DNA of 22,355 nt from CF-161 sp035259145 (GTDB lineage Bacteria > Chloroflexota > Dormibacteria > Dormibacterales > Dormibacteraceae): NCBI GenBank assembly GCA_035259145.1, contig DATFWQ010000079.1, positions 1-22,355 of the forward strand. The letters are read 5' to 3'. How positions within the stretch are numbered: position 1 is the first letter of the stretch; every line of letters begins with the position of its first letter. The position numbers and the translations under genes are program-made. Shown piece after piece: positions 14,751 through 22,203 of the stretch. The notes below the pieces were generated by a model. It ran no database searches, was not told the DNA's origin, and saw only the letters and a program-made list of their open reading frames with translations.

Positions 14751-15983
14751 ATGAGCGGCGCGTGCAGAACGGCGGCCGCCACGGTGGGCGCCCTGCTCGC
14801 GACTTCTGCGTGCGGTCTTCCGTTCAACGCTGGAGCCACGATCGGCCTGGGCGCGAAAGGACCGATCAAGGTGGCACTCGTAGACGTCTTCAGCGGCAAT
14901 TCCGGCTATGCCTACCTCGGTCCCTACCTCAAGAACAGCTTACAGGTCGAGATCGACGACTTGAATGCGACCGGCGGCCTGCTGGGCTCCAAGATCCAGC
15001 TTGTCACCGCCGACGACCAGTACGACATGACCACGACCGTCGATGTGGTGAAGCGGGAGCTTGCCGATCGCTCCGTCAAGCTCCTGGTCGGGCCAAGCTT
15101 CGCAGGACTGTATCTGGGCGTGAAGCCTGTCATCGAACAAGCGCGGGTGCCGAACTGCGTGACCGCGATGGCCGGCGACGATGTCATGCGGAGAGCCCGC
15201 TTCACCTTCAGGGCACAGGAGGCGGACAGCGCTCGCATGGGGGCGCTGCTGACGTACATCCGCAAGAGCACGCAGATGCGAAAGATAGGCCTGATCGCAG
15301 AGGACGATGGGGCCGGCCACGGATACGACAGTCAGCTCAGCGAGCAGTCAGGTAAAGCCGGACTCCAGTACATCGGCGCTGCGTTCGTCGCCGGCACCGT
15401 CGACCCGAAGACCCCGGCCCAGCAGATGCTGCAACGCGGCGCTGATGCAGTCATCCTCTCCAACAATCCCTCCACAGCCGGGAAGACCCTCCAGGCGATC
15501 AAGCAGCTGAACGCAACGGCCAAGCTGAAGGCGTTTGGCTTCAGCGGCCTCTCCTCGTACACCTGGGTACAGCAGCTGGGTGACCCGGCCAGTGGCCTCG
15601 TGTTCGCCTCCACGATCCAGGCCTACCTGAGCGACGTACCGGAAGCCAGGTGGCCGGCGGCGTACCGAACATTCGCGAGGGAGGTGATCACCCGGTTTGG
15701 GAGAGCCCCCAACGGCGTCGAAATGCAGGGTCTTGCCGCGGGCGCGGACTGCATCGCGCAGTGGGCCAAAGCCGTCCAGGCCGCCGGGGACTTCGACGGG
15801 ACCAGGGTGGCCAGGTCATGGGAGAAGCTGGACATTCCCGCTTCCGAGAGTGTGCTGGGCGTTCGCGAGCAGTTCTCCCCGGCGAATCACGACGCTGTCC
15901 CACCCGACGCCATGTGCATATACCAGTGGGTGAAGACCGGGGACAGGTGGGGGCTGAGGCTGCTCGCGGGCCCCGGACCGTGA
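14751..15983 (+). CDS. Branched-chain-amino-acid-type ABC transporter substrate-binding lipoprotein
   Basis: A 410-residue type-I periplasmic-binding-protein fold (Peripla_BP_6, LivJ-like). Residues 1-21 form a signal peptide with a lipobox ending ATSAC, so the protein should be anchored outside the membrane. The two-lobe body begins IKVALVDVFSGNSGYAYLGP and contains ATGGLLGSKIQLVTADDQYD and the hinge region LLVGPSFAGLYLGVKPVIEQ, all typical of the family. The ligand could be an amino acid, amide or aromatic acid. No permease or ATPase gene is nearby, so it is an orphan that either uses a distant transporter or acts as a sensor. The ribosome binding site is weak (GAGAG at 14734-14738). The stop is 20 bp from the convergent MFS gene. 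Confidence 0.88.
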   Translation: MSGACRTAAATVGALLATSACGLPFNAGATIGLGAKGPIKVALVDVFSGNSGYAYLGPYLKNSLQVEIDDLNATGGLLGSKIQLVTADDQYDMTTTVDVVKRELADRSVKLLVGPSFAGLYLGVKPVIEQARVPNCVTAMAGDDVMRRARFTFRAQEADSARMGALLTYIRKSTQMRKIGLIAEDDGAGHGYDSQLSEQSGKAGLQYIGAAFVAGTVDPKTPAQQMLQRGADAVILSNNPSTAGKTLQAIKQLNATAKLKAFGFSGLSSYTWVQQLGDPASGLVFASTIQAYLSDVPEARWPAAYRTFAREVITRFGRAPNGVEMQGLAAGADCIAQWAKAVQAAGDFDGTRVARSWEKLDIPASESVLGVREQFSPANHDAVPPDAMCIYQWVKTGDRWGLRLLAGPGP

Positions 15984-16003
15984 GCCCGAACGGGGGGAGC
16001 TGA

Positions 16004-17278
16004 TCAAGCGGCCTGCAGGGCCGTCTCGCCGCGCGCGGCTCGACCGATGCGGATGACCAGGCCGCTCGCGATCAGGCACAGCAGGCCGGCGCTGATGAAT
16101 GCGATCTGGTAGTCACCCAGCCACGTGCGCAGCACACCCGCGGTAGAGGCCGCGAAAGAGGCGCCGAGCTGGTGCGAGGCGAAGACCCATCCGAAGACGA
16201 TGCCACCGTTGGCGCGACCGAGGACGCCTGAGGAAAGCGCTATCGTCGGTGGCACAGTCGCCACCCAGTCCAGACCGTAGAAGACGATGAAGACGAGAAG
16301 CGTGCCGTAGCTGCTGGAAAAGGCGACTGGCAGCAGCAGGAGTGAGAGACCGCGCAGGCCGTAGTACCAGAACAGCAGCCAGCGGGGGTCCCAGCGGTCG
16401 GTCAGCCATCCGGAGGCGGTGGTGCCGATGATGTCGAAGAGGCCGATCAGGGCCAGCATGCTGGCGGCAGTGACTTCAGGAATGCCGTGGTCGACAGAAG
16501 CCGGGATCAGATGGGTGCCGATCAGACCGTTGGTGGTCGCTCCACAGATGAAGAAGCTGGCGGCGAGCAGCCAGAAGTCCGCTGAGCGCGCGCTCCGTGC
16601 CAGGCCTGTGGTGGCGGCTCCGAACGGGTTGCCGGGCGCCGGCTCGGCCGAGTCGGCTCCCACGGCGCCGTATGGCCGCAGGCCGATCTGTCGCGGGCTG
16701 TCGCGCATCAGGAGCGCCACCGCCGGTATCGCGACCAGGATGGCGACCGCGACCGCCAGCGAGGAGTACCGCCAGCCGCGACCGACGGCGAGCGAGGCGA
16801 GCCCGGGCAGGAATACGAGCTGCCCTGCCGCCCCGGCCGCGGTCAGCATTCCGGTGACGAGTCCCCGGCGGGCCACGAACCAGCGATTGGCGACCGTGGT
16901 CGCCAGCACGCCGGCCATCGCACCCGTGCCCGTGCCGACGACCACTCCCCAGAGCAGGTCGAGCTGCCACGGCGCGCGCATCAGCGGGGTCGAGCCCACC
17001 CCGGCGGCGATCAGCACCAGCGCGCAGAGCAGCACCCGCCGGATGCCGAATCGGTTCATGAACGCGGCCGCGAACGGCCCCGAGAAGCCGAAGAGCAGCA
17101 GATTGATGGAGACAGCGACTGAGATCTCGGCTCGGCTCCAGCCGAACTCGTGCTCGAGCGGAACGATCAGGACGCCGGGCGTTGAGCGGATCCCGGCCGC
17201 CGCCAGCAAAGTGAAGAGCGTGACGCCGAAGACGATCCACGCATAGTGGACGCGGCCGCGCACGAGCGAAGGGACCAC
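16004..17278 (-). CDS. MFS transporter, oxalate/formate-antiporter or monocarboxylate-like
   Basis: A 424-residue transporter with about 12 helices. The N-terminal half reads YAWIVFGVTLF ... FGWSRAEISVAVSINLLLFG then GPFAAAFMNRFGIRRVLL, the pattern of the OFA (oxalate:formate) and monocarboxylate MFS group; GWLTDRWDPRWLL is the second-half signature. Substrates in that group are small carboxylates, but specificity cannot be read from sequence. The start is GTG at 17278. It is 42 bp downstream of the LeuA/Re-citrate-synthase-like gene on the same strand, so the two are probably co-transcribed. That position makes a di- or tricarboxylate or an alpha-hydroxy acid a reasonable guess for the substrate. 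Confidence 0.87.
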   Translation of the reverse strand: MVPSLVRGRVHYAWIVFGVTLFTLLAAAGIRSTPGVLIVPLEHEFGWSRAEISVAVSINLLLFGFSGPFAAAFMNRFGIRRVLLCALVLIAAGVGSTPLMRAPWQLDLLWGVVVGTGTGAMAGVLATTVANRWFVARRGLVTGMLTAAGAAGQLVFLPGLASLAVGRGWRYSSLAVAVAILVAIPAVALLMRDSPRQIGLRPYGAVGADSAEPAPGNPFGAATTGLARSARSADFWLLAASFFICGATTNGLIGTHLIPASVDHGIPEVTAASMLALIGLFDIIGTTASGWLTDRWDPRWLLFWYYGLRGLSLLLLPVAFSSSYGTLLVFIVFYGLDWVATVPPTIALSSGVLGRANGGIVFGWVFASHQLGASFAASTAGVLRTWLGDYQIAFISAGLLCLIASGLVIRIGRAARGETALQAA

Positions 17279-17320
17279 CTGGCAGCTGCAATCAAGCGCC
17301 GCGGCCCTCCATTCCCTCTT

Positions 17321-18673
17321 TCAACCCACACGCGTGGGGTTGGCCGCGAACGCCTCGTCGACCAGCCGGGCGACCTCCTGGTCGCCCAGGCTGGTGATGC
17401 GGCCGGCCGAGAACTCCTCGATGATCCTCTCGTTGAGCCGGCGCAACCTGGGATCCTGCTTGGTCAGGCCGATGGCCAGCTCGGGCCGCTGGTCTCGGAT
17501 CCACATCAAGAGGCCGGCAGCGCCGGACTTGTCCGTGATCGCGACCTTTGGCGGGCGGCGGAGCAGCCGGGTCGTGTCGAACGGGTTGTAGATCTCCTCG
17601 TCCTTGATCAGTCCGTCGGCGTGCACACCCGCGCGGGTGACGTTGAAGTTGTCCCCCACCAGCGGCAGCCTTACATCGATGGGCTCGCCGATGTGCCGGT
17701 AGTAGTCGGCGATCTCGGTGATGACCTCGGTGTCCATGCCGTGCGTCTCGCCCGTCAGGGAGATCAGCCAGAAGACCAGGGACTCGATCGGCGTGTTGCC
17801 GCTGCGCTCGCCGATACCCAGCAGCGTGCCGTTGTTGGCCGACGCTCCGTAGAGCCAGGCGCAGACGGCGTTGGGAATGATTGCGGTCAGGTCGTTCTGA
17901 CCGTGAAATTCGAGTGCCTCAGCGGGGATGCCCGCCTCCCGGCGCAGCGCGGCTGTCAGGCGCGGGATCCCTCGCGGCAGCGCCACATTGGGGTGTGGCA
18001 CCCCGATGCCCAGCGTGTCCGGATAGCGGATCTTGACCTGGATGCCGGCCTGCCGTCCCATCTCCATCAGACGCTGTACGAAGGGGAGGACCACCTCGTG
18101 GACGTCGGCCCGCGTGGAGTCCTCGAGATGGACGCGTGGAACGACGCCGTCGGATAGCGCGGCGTCGACGACTCTCATGTAGCCGTTGAGAACGGTCTGA
18201 CGGTCCGACGCCATCTTTCGGTAGATGTGGTAATCCGAGATCGACGCGAGGATGCCCGTCTCCTTGAGCCCGGCCGCTCGGACCAGCTGGTAGTCATCCA
18301 GCGTTGCTCTGATCCAGCCGGTGATCTCCGGGTAGCGGAGGCACTTCTCCCGGCACAGCTCCACAGCCCTGCGGTCCTTCTCCGTGTAGAGGAAGAACTC
18401 ACTCTGGCGGATCATGCCGCGTGGTCCCCCCAACCGAGCGAGCAGCTCGAACAGGTCGGCTATCTGCTCGGGTGTGTATGGCGAGCGGCTCTGCTGGCCA
18501 TCGCGAAACGTCGTGTCGGTGATCCAGATGCTCGGGGCCGGGTCGAGGGGGACGGCATCGGCCTCGAAGCGCGTGAGTGGTGGCAAGACATACGGGAACG
18601 TCTGCCGGAAGTACCGCGGTCCCTCAGCCTGAGCCACCTCGTCGACTGGAGGAAGCAACCAGCTCTTCGTCAT
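17321..18673 (-). CDS. LeuA/homocitrate-synthase-like aldol-type synthase, candidate Re-citrate synthase
   Basis: A 450-residue HMGL-like TIM-barrel protein that should condense an acyl-CoA with a 2-oxo acid. It has ITDTTFRDGQQ (Arg57-Asp58), LHLEDSTRADV-type strand residues, HGQND at 257-261, AWLYGASANNGTLLGIGERS, and a C-terminal part without the LeuA allosteric domain. The length and the segment after the His motif resemble clostridial and Dehalococcoides Re-citrate synthases more than LeuA, from memory of those families. The normal metal ligand pair H-x-H is H-G-Q here. The frame is open to 18709, but ATG at 18673 is preferred. It is divergent from the HTH-citrate-synthase fusion and upstream of an MFS gene. 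Alternatives are homocitrate, citramalate or isopropylmalate synthase. Confidence 0.8.
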   Translation of the reverse strand: MTKSWLLPPVDEVAQAEGPRYFRQTFPYVLPPLTRFEADAVPLDPAPSIWITDTTFRDGQQSRSPYTPEQIADLFELLARLGGPRGMIRQSEFFLYTEKDRRAVELCREKCLRYPEITGWIRATLDDYQLVRAAGLKETGILASISDYHIYRKMASDRQTVLNGYMRVVDAALSDGVVPRVHLEDSTRADVHEVVLPFVQRLMEMGRQAGIQVKIRYPDTLGIGVPHPNVALPRGIPRLTAALRREAGIPAEALEFHGQNDLTAIIPNAVCAWLYGASANNGTLLGIGERSGNTPIESLVFWLISLTGETHGMDTEVITEIADYYRHIGEPIDVRLPLVGDNFNVTRAGVHADGLIKDEEIYNPFDTTRLLRRPPKVAITDKSGAAGLLMWIRDQRPELAIGLTKQDPRLRRLNERIIEEFSAGRITSLGDQEVARLVDEAFAANPTRVG

Positions 18674-18711
18674 GACACTAGCATTGAGGACCCCGTGCGT
18701 TATTGTCAATG

Positions 18712-18726
18712 TTGATCAATGATCAA
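18712..18726. promoter_or_regulatory. Palindromic operator candidate in the divergent promoter region
   Basis: TTGATCA (18712-18718), a single A, then TGATCAA (18720-18726): perfect 7-bp arms around one base. TCAATG also occurs three times in 18705-18728. The site lies between the synthase-like start at 18673 and the fusion gene start at 18748, upstream of a TACACT -10-like box at 18732-18737. TTGACA on the minus strand (18708-18703) could be the -35 of the synthase gene. It is a good candidate binding site for the HTH domain of the fusion protein. Confidence 0.5.
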
Positions 18727-18747
18727 TGCAGTACACTGCCTGGGCCC

Positions 18748-19971
18748 ATGGTTGGCAGTTTGCTCAGCGCCCAGGAGGCAGCGGAACGGCTGGGAGTGAA
18801 GCCGGCCACGCTCTACGCCTATGTCAGCCGCGGGTTGGTCCGGCGCGAGCGAGGGGCCGACGGACGGAGCCTGTTCGCGCTCACCGATGTCGATCGGCTG
18901 GGTCGCCGGGGCCGGCGCGACCGCGCCAGCGGCACCGAGTTGCGCATCGAGTCTGCACTTACGGCGATCGAAGACCACGCGATCTTCTATCGGGGGGAGG
19001 ACGTGCTGGTGCTCGCGCAATCCCGCACGTTCGAGGAGGTGGCGGAGTTTCTCTGGACGGGCGAGTTTCACGAGCGGCGGCCCTGGGTCGGTGACCCACG
19101 CGCCCAGGTAGCCGCCGCGTCTGTACAGGCGGCCCTGCCTGTTGCGGCTTTGCCGCTGGACCGGCTGAGGGTTGCGGTGCCCGCGCTGGCAGCCCTGGAC
19201 CCGCTTCGCTACGACACTGGCGAGGCGGCGGTTGTAGTGACCGGCCGGCGCCTGATCGCCGCCATGGCCGGCGCTCTGCCTGGGGGCGGCGGGTCTGCAC
19301 CGCTGCGCGTGCGTCAGGCCGTCTCGGACTCGATCGCCGGGCGCCTGTGGAACGGTCTCGGCAGCGGCCCCCCGCGGGATGGTGCTGTAGAGACGCTAAA
19401 CGCAGCCTTGGTTCTCGTCGCAGACCACGAGCTCAGCGTGTCAACGGTGGCGGCCCGGATGGCCGCTTCCATAGCGGCCGACCCATACGCGGTTGTCAGC
19501 GTCGGCCTGAGCGCTCTCGGCGGCGCCATGCAGGCTGTGGCCTCGCTGGCGGTCGAGGACCTGCTGGGCGAGGTCTCCAGTCCGGAGCTGGCGGCAAGAG
19601 CCATCGGTGAGCGGCTGCGGCGCGGCGACCGGCTGCCGGGCTTTGGTCACCGGCTCTACCCCGGAGGGGACCCGCGCGCCCCGGCGCTGCTCCGGCTGCT
19701 GCGCCGGAGCTGGCGGGGTGACGCGCGCCTGGACGCGATCGAGGCGGTGATCGCGGCCTGCGCTGAGCGCGGGCTGCCGGCACCCAACATCGACTTCATG
19801 CTGGCGTCGCTGGCCCACCTGGCGGGGATGCAGAGGGGTGCGAGCGAGGCGATCTTCGCTGTCGCGAGGACCGCGGGGTGGCTGGCTCACGCGATAGAGG
19901 AGTACGAGAGGCGGACGTCGATCCGCCCGCGCGCGATTTACGTGGGCGTGCCGGTCGGCCCCGAGCGCTGA
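18748..19971 (+). CDS. HTH-citrate synthase-like fusion protein lacking one catalytic His
   Basis: A 407-residue protein. Residues 5-32 (LLSAQEAAERLGVKPATLYA and YVSRGLV) form a MerR/excisionase-type winged HTH; the rest is citrate-synthase fold. The oxaloacetate-site His227 (VADHELSVST), His301 (GFGHRLY), Asp349 (NIDFM) and the C-terminal R-x-S-I-R-P-R-A-I-Y-V-G arginines are kept. The catalytic His expected in G-P-L-H-G-G-A-N aligns with Gln262 in GGAMQAVAS, 35 residues after His227 as in true enzymes. It may therefore bind ligand without making citrate. ATG at 18748 is chosen over the upstream frame start at 18703; TACACT at 18732-18737 would give a nearly leaderless mRNA. The 3' end overlaps the convergent GNAT gene by 34 bp. 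Confidence 0.85.
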   Translation: MVGSLLSAQEAAERLGVKPATLYAYVSRGLVRRERGADGRSLFALTDVDRLGRRGRRDRASGTELRIESALTAIEDHAIFYRGEDVLVLAQSRTFEEVAEFLWTGEFHERRPWVGDPRAQVAAASVQAALPVAALPLDRLRVAVPALAALDPLRYDTGEAAVVVTGRRLIAAMAGALPGGGGSAPLRVRQAVSDSIAGRLWNGLGSGPPRDGAVETLNAALVLVADHELSVSTVAARMAASIAADPYAVVSVGLSALGGAMQAVASLAVEDLLGEVSSPELAARAIGERLRRGDRLPGFGHRLYPGGDPRAPALLRLLRRSWRGDARLDAIEAVIAACAERGLPAPNIDFMLASLAHLAGMQRGASEAIFAVARTAGWLAHAIEEYERRTSIRPRAIYVGVPVGPER

Positions 19972-20510
19972 GCGGCGCGGTATCGTTCCCAGTCGTCACG
20001 GAGCAGCTCGGTGAGGATGGTGTCGAGCCAGCGGCCGTCCCTGAACGTCTCCTGGTGCAGCCGGCCGGCCTCCCGATAGCCCGCACTGAGCTGGGCCCGA
20101 CGGCTGGCCTCGTTGCCCTCGAGGTAGCCCGAGTTGAGCTTGCGGAGCGGAAGCTGCGTGAATGCGAAGTCCGCGCGAAGCCGCATCATCTCGCGGGCGA
20201 TGCCCTTGCCCCAGGCTGTCTTGTCACCGATCAGTGTGCCCGTGGTGCCGTGCTGGTTGGCCCAGTCGATGGCATGGATTCCAGTGGTACCAACCGCACG
20301 GCCTTCGTATTCGATCACCCAGAAGATCTGGTTCCTGTCCTCCGCCATCTGTTTCAGCCACTCGCGCTCACCCTCCAGTGAAGGCGGAAAAGTGCGGCCG
20401 AGCCGCGAGGTGACCTCCATGTCCTCGAGCCAGGTGATCATCACCTCCGCCTCCTCGATGCGGGGCGGTCGCAGCTTGAACTGGGTGCCCTGGATCACTG
20501 GCCCGTACAT
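19938..20510 (-). CDS. GNAT-family N-acetyltransferase (RimJ/RimL-like)
   Basis: A 190-residue acetyl-CoA-dependent acyltransferase of the Acetyltransf_3 type. The order is typical: an N-terminal FKLRPPRIEEAEVMITWLED, the central strand FWVIEYEGRAVGTTGIHAID, and the acetyl-CoA loop AWGKGIAREMMRL matching Q/R-x-x-G-x-G/A. NSGYLEGNEASRRAQLSAGY (asparagine, then A-S-R-R) follows, as in protein- or amine-acetylating relatives. The acceptor is unknown. The ATG at 20510 is preceded by TAGGAT on the minus strand (20529-20524), a possible -10. The C-terminal 34 bp overlap the end of the HTH-citrate-synthase gene on the other strand. Confidence 0.85.
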   Translation of the reverse strand: MYGPVIQGTQFKLRPPRIEEAEVMITWLEDMEVTSRLGRTFPPSLEGEREWLKQMAEDRNQIFWVIEYEGRAVGTTGIHAIDWANQHGTTGTLIGDKTAWGKGIAREMMRLRADFAFTQLPLRKLNSGYLEGNEASRRAQLSAGYREAGRLHQETFRDGRWLDTILTELLRDDWERYRAAQRSGPTGTPT

Positions 20511-20654
20511 GACGCGTCACCGAATCCTAGACGGCGGATGTGGTCTTCGTTTGGGACGGCCGAGCGAGCAGCAACGTCGCCCCACTGTCGCGTTTTTACA
20601 AGACCCCCAACGTCTCCCCGTTTAGCCTCTCAGGGTGGAGGTGATTTGCCGAGG

Positions 20655-21062
20655 ATGACGACCACAACCGTTCACGCAACAGGCACGTTCAGGACGACGA
20701 GCTGGGACGAGAAGCCGTACGCCGAGCTTGTAGGGGCCCCGAAGCTCACGCACGCTCACGTCTCAACCTCCTACCAGGGCGACTTCGAGGGCGAGGGGAC
20801 CAGCGATTCGCTGATGTTCTACGGCAACGAGGGCACCGCGACGTACTTCGGCTTCGAGCGCGTGGTCGGCAAGCTGGGCGGCAGGTCAGGCAGCTTCGTG
20901 CTGCAGGGTGCCGGGACCTGGAAGGACGGAGGGGCCACCACCACGTGGTCGGTGGTGCCTGGCTCCGCTACTGGCGAGTTGAAGGGCCTGCGAGGCGAAG
21001 GGGGCTACGCGGCCGGCACCGAGACTGAGATCTCGTACAGCCTGGACTACCACTTCGAATAA
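20655..21062 (+). CDS. DUF3224 family protein
   Basis: A 135-residue protein of the DUF3224 family, small beta-barrel proteins (allene-oxide-cyclase-like) of unknown function. It begins HATGTFRTTSWDEKPYAE and carries the conserved TSYQGDFEGEGTSDSLMFYG, FVLQGAGTWKDGGATTTWSV and GELKGLRGEGGYA segments. There is no signal peptide or membrane helix, so it is probably cytosolic. GGAGGTGAT at 20636-20644, almost fully complementary to the 16S rRNA tail, sits 10 bases before the ATG at 20655. This is the best Shine-Dalgarno in the window and fixes the start; the frame otherwise extends to 20538. It appears monocistronic and is convergent with the lipoprotein gene. Confidence 0.85.
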   Translation: MTTTTVHATGTFRTTSWDEKPYAELVGAPKLTHAHVSTSYQGDFEGEGTSDSLMFYGNEGTATYFGFERVVGKLGGRSGSFVLQGAGTWKDGGATTTWSVVPGSATGELKGLRGEGGYAAGTETEISYSLDYHFE

Positions 21063-21153
21063 CTCCCCGCCGGCCTGGTCTCGGGGACGGCCGTGGGAGT
21101 CGTCGAGGCGCCCTGGTTCGCAACGACGTATGCCTTCGGCCCGGCGATGAGGT

Positions 21154-22203
21154 TCAGTGGCAGCCGCCCGCCACGATGGCGTGCTGGAGCGAGGAGGCAG
21201 CAACCCGGTGCAGCGTGTGCGTGGCATCCAGCAGCCAGACCACGCCCGCAGAGCTGCTCAACCAGCTCACCCCGCCCGAGCTTGCTGTGGGTCCGGTCGG
21301 GTTGTCGAGCGCGTTGAGGGGCCCTGCGAAGAGCTCGGTGAAGTCGGAACCGCTGCCTGAGTACACGACTACCTTGTAGCCCGAGCTGTCGGAGACGCCG
21401 ACGAGCGGCAGATTGTCACTGTTGAGGCCCAGGACATCGAGAGCCGCGCTCCCCCGGCTGAGATACGTCGAGATGGTGCCGGTGCTGAGATTCACCTGCC
21501 GGATCCGGTTGTTGGCAATCTCTCGCGGGAGGGTGGCCTGGGGGATCGAGGGGTCGAGGTCGCCGCCATACGCCCGGCTGCCGCTCACCAGCTCCCAGTG
21601 CCCGTCCGGGATAAGCTGCCGTATGTTCCCGGACGCCGGGTCGAGCAGTGCCAGGCCGGTGCCGATCGCCTCACTGGCAGGGGCGATGCGCGTCAAATAG
21701 ATCCCACTTGTCTCGAAGCTGACGGGGACCGACGGCGCTGGCACGGCGAGCGCCCGATCGGCACCGCTCCGTGCGTCAACCACGTGGATAAAGCTCCTGG
21801 GCGGATCGGACGGGCTGCTGTATTCCGGCCACGCGTACTGCGACCCGTCTGGTGAGATCCAGTGGGCCTGAACAGGGAGCCACTTGTCGATTGCCCAGTC
21901 GTAGCCGGCGAGACTGTTTGGGTCAGAAGTGAACGTGCCTGCGGGGAGGCTGAGAAAGCCACCCTGGCCCCTGGCCACCTGTGGAGCAATGCCGGTCAGG
22001 GGCGGCAGCCCACTGGCGATCGGGAGCCGGCATGCCGGCATCGGGGCCGTGGACACGGGCGTCGCAGTCACGATCGGAGCCGAAGCCGAAGGATTTGGCG
22101 ACGACGAGCTCCTAGAGGCCGCCTCCGGGCTGGAGCAGGCCACGGCGGCGAATACCGCGACAAGTGCCGACGCCATAAGGCCCGGTAGGTTGGGTCGTCT
22201 CAT
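21154..22203 (-). CDS. Predicted lipoprotein, possible beta-propeller
   Basis: A 349-residue secreted lipoprotein of unknown function. The signal peptide (MRRPNLPGLMASALVAVFAA) ends in a VAC lipobox, followed by a Ser/Pro/Ala-rich linker of about 35 residues. The body has repeated beta-type segments (HWISPDGSQYAWPEYSS, FIHVVDARSGADRALAV, GLALLDPASGNIRQLIPDGH, IRQVNLSTGTIST) like TolB/WD40-type blades, though blade number is uncertain. A Cys near residue 57 and another three residues from the C-terminus could form a disulfide closing the ring. The frame is open to 22242, but ATG at 22203, preceded by AGGAGG and GGAGGG, gives the signal peptide. No neighbour hints at function. Confidence 0.7.
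   Translation of the reverse strand: MRRPNLPGLMASALVAVFAAVACSSPEAASRSSSSPNPSASAPIVTATPVSTAPMPACRLPIASGLPPLTGIAPQVARGQGGFLSLPAGTFTSDPNSLAGYDWAIDKWLPVQAHWISPDGSQYAWPEYSSPSDPPRSFIHVVDARSGADRALAVPAPSVPVSFETSGIYLTRIAPASEAIGTGLALLDPASGNIRQLIPDGHWELVSGSRAYGGDLDPSIPQATLPREIANNRIRQVNLSTGTISTYLSRGSAALDVLGLNSDNLPLVGVSDSSGYKVVVYSGSGSDFTELFAGPLNALDNPTGPTASSGGVSWLSSSAGVVWLLDATHTLHRVAASSLQHAIVAGGCH

Noticed and set aside
14486..15355. 289-codon Arg-rich frame crossing the MFS start, the hairpin and the binding-protein gene
   Set aside because: Overlaps two well-supported genes in other frames; composition is the typical Arg/Gly/Pro-rich frame-shift artefact.
17246..18157. 303-codon frame on the plus strand opposite the LeuA-like and MFS genes
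   Set aside because: A shadow of the high-GC coding strand; it spans two real genes and their gap and shows no family motif.
21066..21084. CCCCG...CGGGG as a terminator between the DUF3224 and lipoprotein genes
   Set aside because: Only a short stem with a long GC-rich loop and no T-tract; common by chance at this GC content.
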